The translations under genes and the position numbers were made by a program. From assembly GCF_048595755.1 (NCBI RefSeq), contig NZ_CP184360.1, forward strand, positions 1,054,001 to 1,118,000: a stretch of 64,000 bases of DNA. Direction: 5' to 3'. Numbering within the stretch: the first letter of the stretch is position 1; each line of letters begins with the position of its first letter. The notes below the pieces were generated by a model, which had not been told where the DNA came from, did no database searches, and saw nothing but the letters and a program-made list of their open reading frames with translations. Below are positions 33,401-40,585 of this stretch, piece by piece. This DNA is from Luteococcus sp048595755. GTDB lineage: Bacteria > Actinomycetota > Actinomycetes > Propionibacteriales > Propionibacteriaceae.

Positions 33401-33946
33401 GGTGCCATGGGCCTGCACAGCGCCTTGGCCCCGATCAGCAGCCGAGCACGTCGCTCCACCGAGGCGTCGGGCCGCCTGTTGGCCCAGGAGATGGCCCCCG
33501 CCGCTGGCCTGGCGGCCCTGCAGGGGCTGGCGGTCAGTGCCGTGGGGCGGGCCGTGCTGGACATGAGTGCCGATCGTTGGCTGGCAGTCACGGCGGCCCT
33601 GGTCATCTCGAGCGTGACCTTCGCCGCGGTCAACCACGCGCTCGTCGCCTTCCTGCGCGGTTTCGGCCGACTGGTGGCCGCCGCCTTCGCCCTGCTCGCA
33701 GCGGCGGGGCTGCTCACCCAGGCCTACCCCGAGACGATGTCGGTGATGCGCAGTCTGTCGCCGATCACCCCCGCCATCGACTGGGTGCGGGCACTGCTCA
33801 CCGGGGCACCGGGTGGTGCCACCAGTGCAGCGATCCTGATCGCTTGGCTGGGCGGAGGGCTACTGCTCAGCGCCCTGGCCATCCTGCGGGCCCGTGACCC
33901 GGAGCCGAAGCGGGTGCCGACGGTTCGCGACGAGCCCGTCGCCTGA
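30410..33946 (+). CDS. YhgE/Pip-type membrane protein with coiled coils and Pro-rich repeat
   Basis: A 1178-aa protein. One helix at about 17-38 is followed by an extracellular region of about 940 residues, then a C-terminal group of about five or six helices (from about 985 to 1155): the YhgE/Pip (ABC-2-like) architecture also seen in EsaA-type secretion accessory proteins. The extracellular part holds Ala/Gln/Glu-rich heptad stretches and a Pro-Glu-Ser repeat at about 642-755. A linker near 370-480 is rich in S/A/Q. Function is unproven for the family: phage receptor, cell-wall or type VII-related roles are reported. No ESX gene is nearby. GTG 30404 is an alternative start. Confidence 0.75.
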   Translation: MSGSLVSRARNWADGRLLSVIGILLLPLVIISGFLWATSGSTGRLSQAEAAIVNLDQGSVVSGKPIRLGQEYALQLKNQKGPNFTWRYGVSPTEAREGLAAGRFSAVVVIPPTFSKVLTGTSSGGADQKATLVVERSPISGVSDQMVFSQLSAAATQSVSNSVTRTYLDNLFVTSAAVGTSLGETASVAHEAAQAAGALEEDARTAQQASDQASREAQQAGGSTGELVDSAQRSAQGAQEVQNQETAAKESASTASSVSGEQGEAIDEVARKAEGVSETADAARKGTDASTKRVQEAAAEGARVQTSAEQVAKAAAQNKEAAQRYTGEVGEAVRAQAELQEQLGAVQGSLEGYVENVQVVTSAVRTVTGRTQQASAPQAAAPEGPVERVIREDGPRQVAAATSGSGSASPSTTSTAQASPSSAQTNPAQASSDQATQSRSATRVPGNARVGSASEGRQVAPPAQQAVGATIMRAQALPQQATPQERDAIVTELRAAARALEDSEGQVPELEKQAAANLAAAKELETSYQKLRESLPTTKVNANNGLGNIPPECQEYDKKTQAAEIRACKQGLAAGYNKAVDEVLAGLDNSGHATQIESVRSSAQAMADALGGLESSRAQTVKTLDDLADRVAGLDLTPPAPSEPEPSQTPEPSQSPEPSQTPEPTGDPEPSQEPEPSENPEPSQEPEPSQEPEPSQEPEPSQEPEPSQRPEPSATTQPGPAPSDAPSAGPTDQPSVDPTRPSADPTQPSAQPNPPVAGDLTDEQVTTALDQLDSSSVEVTEQLAELQEALTSGNEGLSKIAASSDASKALTEGAGQMDTVAAQQVSTVQALQKSLSSLNAGMAELADSMRGLQGDADELGAEATRVSDNTTAVAQEMTRLNEQMDALQSSTVEAAERATAAQGQAAAVQQQVSALQQSSGVVNTRTATVTTKAHQQTERSTTVAKRVDSAQSQLPDYSDEDRQKLTDVVSQPIDVSQTNAFRNIGWVSMLMLLSLWAGAMGLHSALAPISSRARRSTEASGRLLAQEMAPAAGLAALQGLAVSAVGRAVLDMSADRWLAVTAALVISSVTFAAVNHALVAFLRGFGRLVAAAFALLAAAGLLTQAYPETMSVMRSLSPITPAIDWVRALLTGAPGGATSAAILIAWLGGGLLLSALAILRARDPEPKRVPTVRDEPVA
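32335..32551 (+). repeat. In-frame tandem repeat coding EPEPSQ units
   Basis: About twelve 18-bp units encode PEPSQ-x variants inside the YhgE-like gene. Three neighbouring units around 32469-32522 are identical (GAGCCGAGTCAGGAACCG), which implies recent slippage. The repeat makes a rigid, acidic, proline-rich spacer, probably crossing the peptidoglycan. Confidence 0.8.
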
Positions 33947-33947
33947 G

Positions 33948-33983
33948 ATTTCGACGTGCGGGGATGAGCGCGCACGTCGAAAT
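33948..33983. terminator. Hairpin between convergent YhgE-like and racemase-like genes
   Basis: Perfect 13-bp arms ATTTCGACGTGCG and CGCACGTCGAAAT flank a 10-nt loop directly after the YhgE-like stop. The right arm with flanks is repeated at 34033-34053. Confidence 0.6.
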
Positions 33984-34053
33984 TACATCGGCACGTGGTG
34001 CAGTGCGTGCACCCGTCGCCAGCGCGTGCGCAGATGACCGCGCACGTCGAAAT
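33963..34053. repeat. 21-bp direct repeat with one mismatch
   Basis: GATGA[G/C]CGCGCACGTCGAAAT occurs at 33963-33983 and 34033-34053, spaced 70 bp. Both fall in the convergent gap, one in the terminator arm and one just before the racemase-like stop codon region. Confidence 0.65.
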
Positions 34054-34066
34054 CCCGGGTGTGGCC

Positions 34067-35107
34067 TCAGCCGCGGATCTCGTCGACGGTGACCGTGGTC
34101 AACCGCACCTGCACCGGCAGCTCGTCGCCGATGGCCACCGAGCCGGCTCCCGGCAGGAAGACCAGCGAACTCTGCATGTGCGGGGGTTCGACGAAGAATC
34201 GCTTCTTGCCCGCGACGGTGTAAGGGCTCAGCGCAAACCCGGCCGCCTCCAGCGATCCGGTGGCCAGCGTGATGGCGCGCTGGCGCAGCGTCGCGGCCGA
34301 GGTGGGAGCCTCCAGCGCGATGCCGTTGGCGGTGCCGCCGCTGACGACGACCACCCAGCCGTCGGTGGGCATCCGGCGCTGCCAGTAGCCGATCCGCTCG
34401 CCGCGGCGCACGGGGTGCATGTCGAGCACGCGGGCGGTGGTGCGACGCGTCCTCGGGGCGCCCAGCCACAGCTTGGTGCCCACCCGCAGGCGGGTCGCGA
34501 CGGAGACCTCGGCGCGGAGGGTGTCGTACTCCTGCGCCGTCAGGTGGCTCAGCCACAGGGGCGCACGACGAGTGGCCAGGGCGCCGGCCGCCAGGGCACG
34601 GGCCTCGCCCAGCCGGTCTGCGGCCACCATCGGCAAGTGGATGGTCCAGCCCTCCACCTGCAGTTCGCCCAAGCGCTCGGCAACGCGGGGCAGCTCGTCG
34701 ACGGTCAGGCCATGGCGACGCATCGAGGTCATCAGCTCCAGCACGACGCGGGCGCGCGGGTTGGCCTGCCGGGCGGCATCCAGGTCGTCCAACCGGGCGA
34801 TGGTGCTGATCACGCGCTCGTCGTGCAGCACCTGCTCACCGTCGTGTCGGCTCCACGGGGTGAGGACGACGACGTCGCCCTCCCAGCCGCCGGCGCGCAC
34901 CTTCGCGATCTCGGGCTGGGTTCCCACGGCGAGGGTGTCGACGGTCTGCCTGTGCTGGGCCAGCAGCGAGGTCTCCTGCGCCAGGCGCTCCAGCCCGTAG
35001 CCGTAGCCATTGCCCTTGGCGACGGGCACCAGCCCGGGTGCCTCTTCGGCGAAGTTGCGCAGGTGGGTGCGCCAGGCCTCGGTGTCGATGATCAGTGCCA
35101 GGCTCAT
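34067..35107 (-). CDS. Alanine-racemase-like PLP protein coupled to FemAB-like gene
   Basis: A 346-aa protein with the alanine racemase fold type III. The PLP lysine is K31 in VAKGNGYGYGLERLA, and a C-terminal beta domain follows. The catalytic tyrosine motif of true racemases (GYADGY type) is not visible; the equivalent stretch reads VVVVSGGTANGIALE. Racemase activity is therefore doubtful. ATG 35107 overlaps the upstream FemAB-like stop by 4 bp, so the two are co-translated. A role with that enzyme in peptidoglycan cross-bridge chemistry is inferred. It could act on another amino acid or only bind PLP. Confidence 0.7.
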   Translation of the reverse strand: MSLALIIDTEAWRTHLRNFAEEAPGLVPVAKGNGYGYGLERLAQETSLLAQHRQTVDTLAVGTQPEIAKVRAGGWEGDVVVLTPWSRHDGEQVLHDERVISTIARLDDLDAARQANPRARVVLELMTSMRRHGLTVDELPRVAERLGELQVEGWTIHLPMVAADRLGEARALAAGALATRRAPLWLSHLTAQEYDTLRAEVSVATRLRVGTKLWLGAPRTRRTTARVLDMHPVRRGERIGYWQRRMPTDGWVVVVSGGTANGIALEAPTSAATLRQRAITLATGSLEAAGFALSPYTVAGKKRFFVEPPHMQSSLVFLPGAGSVAIGDELPVQVRLTTVTVDEIRG

Positions 35108-36318
35108 CGCTTCACCTTCTTCATCACGGAGGCCACCGGGGCGGCCTTCTCGGCGAGCGTGGCCTTGATCTTCGCGCGGTTCATGTACGCGTCGAAGACT
35201 GCATACAGCGGCTTGTTGATGGGCAGGTCCCATTCACCGGGGTAGGCGATGGCCTGGCCACCGGTGCCCACCTTGAACTGGATCAGTCCGATCTCGGGAT
35301 CGTCGGCCCCCACTCCCTCGACGATGCCGCGCAGGTCGTAGACGGTGGCACCGGCCTCGAGCGAGTCCTGCATCATCTGCCACTGGATGCGATTGGAGCC
35401 GCGCACCTCGCGCTTGGAGTTGGAGCTGGCGCCATAGGAGTACCAGCTGTGCTTGCCCACCTGGATCCAGGTGGTGGCGGCGACCACGTCGTCCTCGTGC
35501 TTGGCCAGGTAGACGCGCATCCGGTCGTCGTGCTCACCGTTCAGCGCGTCCCACATGGTCTGGAAGTAGGACAGCGGCCGTGGGTGGAAGTTGTCGCGCT
35601 CGGCGGTGACCAGGTAGACCTCGTGGAAGGCGGCCAGGTCGTCGCGGGTGCCGCGGATGACCTCGACGCCGGCCTTGTCGGCCTTCTTGATGTTGCGACG
35701 CCACAGCTGGTTCATGCCCTTGAGCACCTCGTCGGCGCTCTTGGGGGTGCCGTCGTCGTGGGCCAGCGGCAGCTGGAAGTTGAACTTGGGCTGTCCTGCG
35801 GCGAAGCCCTCGCCGTCCTTGGGCGCCTGCCAACCGAGCTTGCGCAGCGTGGTGGCGACCTTCGCCACCTCGGGGCGGGTCACGTCGGGGGTGACCTGGC
35901 CGAGCATGGTCACCTTCTCGTCGGCGATGGCCTGCTTGATGGTGTCGGGTCCCCAGGCGCGTTCGACGATCGCCGGGCCGATCCGCACCCCGAAGGCGCC
36001 CTTGCGCTTCACGTGGGTGGCCAGGGCGGTGAGGATCTCGTCCAGGTCGTCGCGCAGCCAGTCGACGACCGGCCCCTCGGGCAGGTAGGCGAGCGAGCGC
36101 TTCACCTTGGGCAACTGGCGGTAGAGCACCAGCCCGGCCCCGATGAGTTCACTGCCGTCGAAGAAGCCCAGTGATTCATTGCCCCATTCCGGCTTCACCT
36201 TGGCCCAGGCGGGCAGCTGCAGGAAGCTGACGGTGGTGGGAAAGCTCTGGTCCGCGGCCTTGGCCTCGACGAAGGCGAGATGTTCGGCGGCGGTGATCTG
36301 TCGCACGGTGATGGTCAC
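35104..36318 (-). CDS. FemAB/FemX-like peptidoglycan bridge aminoacyltransferase
   Basis: A 404-aa protein of the FemABX (tandem GNAT fold) family. Typical stretches are SFLQLPAWAKVKPEWG, the charged linker QLWRRNIKKADKAGVEV, and the C-terminal WYSYGASSNSKREVRGSNRIQWQMMQ and DLRGI. Family members add amino acids from aminoacyl-tRNA to the stem peptide of lipid II at the membrane. GTG 36318 is supported by TAGCCT 6 nt upstream (leaderless). The gene is coupled by a 4-bp overlap to the racemase-like gene. Confidence 0.8.
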   Translation of the reverse strand: MTITVRQITAAEHLAFVEAKAADQSFPTTVSFLQLPAWAKVKPEWGNESLGFFDGSELIGAGLVLYRQLPKVKRSLAYLPEGPVVDWLRDDLDEILTALATHVKRKGAFGVRIGPAIVERAWGPDTIKQAIADEKVTMLGQVTPDVTRPEVAKVATTLRKLGWQAPKDGEGFAAGQPKFNFQLPLAHDDGTPKSADEVLKGMNQLWRRNIKKADKAGVEVIRGTRDDLAAFHEVYLVTAERDNFHPRPLSYFQTMWDALNGEHDDRMRVYLAKHEDDVVAATTWIQVGKHSWYSYGASSNSKREVRGSNRIQWQMMQDSLEAGATVYDLRGIVEGVGADDPEIGLIQFKVGTGGQAIAYPGEWDLPINKPLYAVFDAYMNRAKIKATLAEKAAPVASVMKKVKR

Positions 36319-36324
36319 CCTTCG

Positions 36325-36330
36325 AGGCTA
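36325..36330 (-). promoter_or_regulatory. -10 box TAGCCT, likely leaderless promoter
   Basis: On the minus strand TAGCCT is followed by 6 nt and then GTG 36318 of the FemAB-like gene. Confidence 0.45.
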
Positions 36331-36395
36331 CCGGACCCCGCCTGAACCGCAGCGGATCCCGCTGACCACGTCGCCCACGGCCGGCCGTCGGCAAT

Positions 36396-36477
36396 TCCCG
36401 TCAGAAGTTGGCCTCATACGGCGGTGGACACGTTCAAATTTCCTTGGCGCGCGTTTTTCGACCAACTTCTGACGGGA
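36396..36477. repeat. Large inverted repeat with 16-bp perfect arms
   Basis: TCCCGTCAGAAGTTGG (36396-36411) and CCAACTTCTGACGGGA (36462-36477) flank 50 bp that are AT-richer than the surroundings and contain a run of five T. It lies between the AGPS-like stop and the FemAB-like promoter. It may be a terminator-like structure, a small mobile element or an RNA; no coding frame fits. Confidence 0.6.
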
Positions 36478-36493
36478 TTTTCCGTTCCGGGCC

Positions 36494-38272
36494 TCAGGCG
36501 TCCTCGGAATTGGAGCTGATGCCCGGCTTGCCGTCGTGGACGATCTTGCCGGGGTTCAGGTTGTTGCCCGGATCGACGCCCTCGAACAGCTTGCGCTGGA
36601 TGTGCACGCCGGCCGGGGAGATGTCCTGCTCCATCCACGGCGAGTGCTCCTCGCCGACGCCGTGGTGGTGGCTCACCGTGCCGCCGTGCTCGACGAAGGA
36701 CTGCTGCACCGCGCGCTTGACGTGGTCATAGGTCTTCATGCTCTCGTCGGACGCATCGGCGATGGCGAAGGTGAAGTACTGGCAGGCGCCGGCGTGGTAG
36801 CTGTGCGAGAGGTGGCACATGATGAAGCCGCGGTGCCCGGTCTCCTCCCACGCCTTGGTGGCGGCCTTGACCGTCTCGCGGTGCATCTCGACGGTGCGGC
36901 TCCACGGCGTGGCGGTCTCGCTCACGTCAGCGGGAATGCCGATGTTGAGCAGGAAGTCGCGGATGTAGGGGATGTCGTACTTCTTCTGGTCGAACAGGGT
37001 GCCGGGCCCCTTGCCGACGTTCAGGCCGCCCTGGGCACGCACGATCTTGTTCACCACGCTCTTGGCGTAGCGCACGTGCACCGGGCTGCCCTCGAAGCCG
37101 ACGAAGGAGATGCAGATCTGGTCCAGGTCCCAGCCCTTGGCCTCCATCAACTTGCGCACGGCGAGGTTGGAGTAGTGGCTCTTCTTGGACTTGTTCGCCG
37201 AGCCATTGGCCATGGAGAACTTGGTCTCGTTCGCGTCGCTGACGCGCAGCATCATCGGCTGCACGTCGCTGTGGGCGATCAGTTCGGCCGCCTTCAGGCC
37301 CGCCTCGTAGTTGGGGTAGAAGTAGGCCTGCACCTCGCGCGCCTCCGGCAGGCGGTGCACCTGCATCCACGCCTGGGTGATGATTCCCAGTCGGCCTTCG
37401 GAGCCCAGGACCATCTCACGCACGCTCGGGCCCGACGAGTAGGACGGCAGTGGGCTGAGTTCCAGCACCTGGGCGCGGGGCTCGGCGCCCTCGTCGGCGG
37501 GCAGCACCATCTGCAGACCGCGGGTCACCTCGGCGATGTCGCCGTACTTGTCCGACTGTGAACCCGAGGAACGAGTGGCGATCCAGCCGCCGACGGTCGA
37601 CCACACGAAACTGTCGGGGAAGTGGCCCAGCGTCCAACCCTGCTGGTTGAGCTGCTCCTCCATGTCGGGGCCCAGGGCACCGGCCTGGATCAGCGCGATC
37701 TGCGCGGTCTCGTCGATCTCGAGCACCTTGTTCATGCGGCCCATGTTCACGCTGAGCACCTGGCGCGTCTCGCCCGGCTCGGCTTCCAGGGCCGCGACGA
37801 TGTTGGACCCGCCGCCGTAGGGGATCACCACGGCATTGGCCTCCAGCGCCGCCGACATCACGGCCTGCACCTCGTCGGTGCTGCCCGGGTAGACTACGGC
37901 GTCGGGCACCCGGCCCAGCTGGCCGCGGCGCACCCGCACCAGGTCGCGCACGCCCTTGCCGTAGGAGTGGATGACGCGCAGTTCTGCGTCGGTGCCCACG
38001 TTCTCCTGGCCGACGGCGGCCACCAGCGCGTCACGCAGCTGGTCGCTCAGCTGGCTCTCGGGCACGTCGAGATCCTCGAAGCGGGGATCCACCAGCTCCT
38101 TGGCCAGGATGTCGACGCCCAGCACCTCCTTGGCGAAGGGCGGGAACTTGGGCTTGTTGTGGATCGCGTAGGGCTTGTCACCATCGGCACCCCAACCCCA
38201 CCACTTCTGGCGCTTCACCTGATCGCCACGTTCGGGCTGGATCACGCTGGGGGTATCGCTGGTGGGCTTCAC
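36494..38272 (-). CDS. AGPS-like FAD-linked oxidase (alkyl-DHAP synthase family)
   Basis: A 592-aa FAD-binding protein. The opening KWWGWG, the PCMH-type FAD fold (PYGGGSNIV) and GSEGRLGIITQAWMQV are shared with alkyldihydroxyacetonephosphate synthase. The distal SHSYHAGACQYFTF and the triple histidine at 535-537 (SHHHGVG) match the AGPS active-site blocks. AGPS swaps the acyl chain of acyl-DHAP for a fatty alcohol and forms the ether bond. GTG 38272 overlaps the upstream PlsC-like stop by 4 bp, making an SDR-PlsC-AGPS operon. An AGPS-like oxidase with another substrate is possible. Confidence 0.8.
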   Translation of the reverse strand: MKPTSDTPSVIQPERGDQVKRQKWWGWGADGDKPYAIHNKPKFPPFAKEVLGVDILAKELVDPRFEDLDVPESQLSDQLRDALVAAVGQENVGTDAELRVIHSYGKGVRDLVRVRRGQLGRVPDAVVYPGSTDEVQAVMSAALEANAVVIPYGGGSNIVAALEAEPGETRQVLSVNMGRMNKVLEIDETAQIALIQAGALGPDMEEQLNQQGWTLGHFPDSFVWSTVGGWIATRSSGSQSDKYGDIAEVTRGLQMVLPADEGAEPRAQVLELSPLPSYSSGPSVREMVLGSEGRLGIITQAWMQVHRLPEAREVQAYFYPNYEAGLKAAELIAHSDVQPMMLRVSDANETKFSMANGSANKSKKSHYSNLAVRKLMEAKGWDLDQICISFVGFEGSPVHVRYAKSVVNKIVRAQGGLNVGKGPGTLFDQKKYDIPYIRDFLLNIGIPADVSETATPWSRTVEMHRETVKAATKAWEETGHRGFIMCHLSHSYHAGACQYFTFAIADASDESMKTYDHVKRAVQQSFVEHGGTVSHHHGVGEEHSPWMEQDISPAGVHIQRKLFEGVDPGNNLNPGKIVHDGKPGISSNSEDA

Positions 38273-39048
38273 TTGGTCTCCTCGGTCGGGGTGCTCGCTG
38301 CCTGCTCGAGCGCTGTGGTGTGGGCGTATTCGGCCAGTGTCTTCATGCCGTAGGCGCGGGCAGTGGAGTCGTGCAGCTCCAGCACCTGGCGACGCAGCCG
38401 TTCGTTGAACTGGTGGGCGATCTCTCCGGGATGCGGGTGCATCGGGCGTCCGATCACCACGTGCACGGTGGGCCGGTTGCGTGGCAGCGACTTCTGCGTC
38501 GAGGGCCAGGCGGCATAGGCGCCCACCAGGGCGATCGGGACGGCGGGCACATCGCGGCTGATGCACAGGGCCGCCGCGCCCGGCTTGAAGGGGGCCATCG
38601 CGCCGGTGCGGCTGCGGGTGCCCTCGGGGAAGAGCAGCAGCGGCACCCCGTCGCTGAGCAGGTTGCCCGCCATGCCCTTGCGTCCGCGGGTGCCCTTGCG
38701 GTCGACGGGGAAGGCGTTGAAGAACAGCGCCGTGGGGGCGGCCTTCCACCAGGCGTCGAAGAAGTAGTCGGCGGCGGCGCCCGCGGACAGGAATTCGGAG
38801 TGCTTGCGCGGCAGCGAGCCGATGATCAGCGGCGCGTCGAAGTGGCTGGAGTGGTTGGCAATCGCGATGAAGGCGCCCTCCAGGTCGTCCAGGTTCTCCT
38901 TGCCGTGCACGTGCACGTCGAGCAGCCGCCAGATGGCGGGTTTGAGCAGCAGGAGCTGGGCGCTGGTGCGCGTGGCTGCCAGCGGCTTGGAGCGGTATCG
39001 CGCTCGCTCGCCGCCGGGGAACTTCACGCGATCGAAAAGGGAGCTCAT
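38269..39048 (-). CDS. PlsC-like 1-acyl-glycerol-phosphate acyltransferase
   Basis: A 259-aa protein with the acyltransferase motifs NHSSHFD (H66-x4-D71) and FPEGTRS (140-146), and one or two hydrophobic segments near the N-terminus. It should acylate a lyso-glycerol phosphate, or DHAP if the operon makes ether lipids. ATG 39048 overlaps the upstream SDR stop by 4 bp and its own stop overlaps the AGPS-like start. The position between SDR and AGPS-like genes suggests it supplies an acylated substrate. Confidence 0.85.
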   Translation of the reverse strand: MSSLFDRVKFPGGERARYRSKPLAATRTSAQLLLLKPAIWRLLDVHVHGKENLDDLEGAFIAIANHSSHFDAPLIIGSLPRKHSEFLSAGAAADYFFDAWWKAAPTALFFNAFPVDRKGTRGRKGMAGNLLSDGVPLLLFPEGTRSRTGAMAPFKPGAAALCISRDVPAVPIALVGAYAAWPSTQKSLPRNRPTVHVVIGRPMHPHPGEIAHQFNERLRRQVLELHDSTARAYGMKTLAEYAHTTALEQAASTPTEETK

Positions 39049-39824
39049 TGCTTGTGCCTGCTCGAGGAGAGCTTGCGGGACAGGAAGCGCACCACCGGCG
39101 GCGCGACGGGCAGCCGGGCCAGGAAGATCGCGGCCTTCCACTTCAGGCTGGGGATGGAGATCGGCTTGCCGGCCTCTGCGTCGGCCAGGGCCTCGCGCAC
39201 CAGCACGTCGGGATCCACCCAGACGAAGCCGGGCAGGTTGTCGGAGCTGACGCCGGCGCGGGAGTGGAATTCGGTGTGCACCCAACCAGGGCACAGGGCG
39301 GTGGCGGTGACGCCGGTGCCCTGCAGCTCGATGGCCAGCGCCTCGGTGTAGCTGCGCACCCACGCCTTGATGGCGGAGTAGTTGCCGCTGAAGATCCACG
39401 AACTGGTGGACGAGACGTTGATGATGCGGCCGTGGCCGCGTTCGCGCATGGCGCGCCCGGCGGCTCCCGAGAGCTGCAGCACGGCGAAGCACATCAGGTT
39501 GAAGGCACGTCGTTGGGTCTCGAGGGCCTGCTTGTCGAGCAGCCGCGCGTGAAGCCCGAATCCGGCGTTGTTGACCACCAGATCGAGTGGATGGGCGGGA
39601 TCCTCGATCCAGTCGGCGATCCGCGTCACGTCGTCGGCCACGCTGAGGTCTGCGGGCAGGCAGGTGATGGTGACCCCGTGCTTGCCCTGCAGGTCGTCGG
39701 CGATGGTCTTCATGCGTTCTTCGTCGCGGGCGACCACGACGACATCGTCTCCGCGCGCGGCCAGTGCGCGCACGAAGGCGTTCCCGATGCCGGAGGTTCC
39801 CCCGGTGACCAGAGCAGTTGCCAT
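39045..39824 (-). CDS. Short-chain dehydrogenase/reductase
   Basis: A 259-aa classical SDR with TGGTSGIG (7-14), NNAG (85-88), a catalytic serine at about 138-139, Y149 and K153. A C-terminal hydrophobic/basic stretch (FLARLPVAPPVVRFLSRKL) could tether it to the membrane, as in DltE/DHRS7-like enzymes. As first gene of the SDR-PlsC-AGPS operon it may reduce alkyl- or acyl-DHAP, or a fatty aldehyde; this is inferred from context. TAAGTT 6 nt upstream of the ATG indicates a leaderless transcript. Confidence 0.8.
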   Translation of the reverse strand: MATALVTGGTSGIGNAFVRALAARGDDVVVVARDEERMKTIADDLQGKHGVTITCLPADLSVADDVTRIADWIEDPAHPLDLVVNNAGFGLHARLLDKQALETQRRAFNLMCFAVLQLSGAAGRAMRERGHGRIINVSSTSSWIFSGNYSAIKAWVRSYTEALAIELQGTGVTATALCPGWVHTEFHSRAGVSSDNLPGFVWVDPDVLVREALADAEAGKPISIPSLKWKAAIFLARLPVAPPVVRFLSRKLSSSRHKQ

Positions 39825-39830
39825 GCCTCA

Positions 39831-39836
39831 AACTTA
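39831..39836 (-). promoter_or_regulatory. -10 box TAAGTT, likely leaderless promoter
   Basis: On the minus strand it is 6 nt before ATG 39824. A GCACTGTG direct repeat lies just upstream (about 39839-39860) and might bind a regulator. Confidence 0.45.
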
Positions 39837-39972
39837 CGGCACTGTGAAGCGCACTGTGCCACCGCGGCGAGCGCGCCGCCTCGTGCGGGGGCCATGAACG
39901 GATGCGGTTCGCGCCCCGGCCGCGGTGCTCTTCGACTGCTCCAGGATCCTGCGGCGCGGGCTCATCCGGTAC

Positions 39973-39978
39973 TACGCT
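39973..39978 (+). promoter_or_regulatory. Candidate -10 box TACGCT
   Basis: It lies 60 bp before the lipoprotein ATG at 40039. GGAGAG at 40031 is the ribosome site. Confidence 0.3.
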
Positions 39979-40038
39979 GGAACCTCTCCGGCCTTCCCAG
40001 GGCCATTCGGCGGGGAGAGCCAATCGGTTGGGAGAGTC

Positions 40039-40554
40039 ATGTCGATCCATCGTCGCCTTGCCCTGGGCACGCTCGTGGCCCTGACAGTGTTGTCCGGATG
40101 CGGCTCCGACCAGGACCCACCGACGCCCGGCCAGAACAGCCCGGCGCAATCCAGCAGTTCCACGTCCGCCGCATCCGAACCTGCCAGCACCCCAACCGTC
40201 ACCGGGACACCCGGCGCGACGGGCGCGGCGGCCCCCGCCGGCACCAAGAAGTTCACCACCGCCAAGTTGCCGACCACCGTGGGTGACTACAGCGGTAGCG
40301 ACGGCATGTACACCGGCGCCAGCGAGGACCAGATGTTGATGATGACGCTCTCGCCGGGCCTCGACTTCAACAAGGTCACCGCTGGGCTCGACGAGCGCCG
40401 CACCACGGGCCGGGCCACCTGTGGCCGTGACGACGGCGTGGCCAACTGCTTCGCCGCGCTTGACGGAGGAGTGCTGTGGCTGCAGGGCACCGACCGGACC
40501 CAGATCACCGAACTGGTCCAGGTCACCAACCTGGTCTACGACGGCTTCGCCTGA
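40039..40554 (+). CDS. Small secreted lipoprotein of unknown function
   Basis: A 171-aa protein with a lipoprotein signal peptide: two arginines, a hydrophobic core and lipobox LSGC with the modified cysteine near residue 20. A Ser/Thr/Pro-rich linker of about 50 residues follows. The C-terminal domain of about 100 residues contains two cysteines (TCGRDDGVANC) that could form a disulfide. I do not recognise the domain. It lies between the SDR operon and a GntR-regulated transporter without overlap to either. Confidence 0.7.
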   Translation: MSIHRRLALGTLVALTVLSGCGSDQDPPTPGQNSPAQSSSSTSAASEPASTPTVTGTPGATGAAAPAGTKKFTTAKLPTTVGDYSGSDGMYTGASEDQMLMMTLSPGLDFNKVTAGLDERRTTGRATCGRDDGVANCFAALDGGVLWLQGTDRTQITELVQVTNLVYDGFA

Positions 40555-40585
40555 TCCGTCCGTCCCCTCGATCCGGCTGTTCCCT

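Noticed and set aside
36494..38272. Reading the FAD protein as a glycolate or lactate oxidase
   Set aside because: The KWWGWG opening and the SHSYHAGAC and SHHHGVG blocks are AGPS-type; the glycolate-oxidase subfamily lacks this set.
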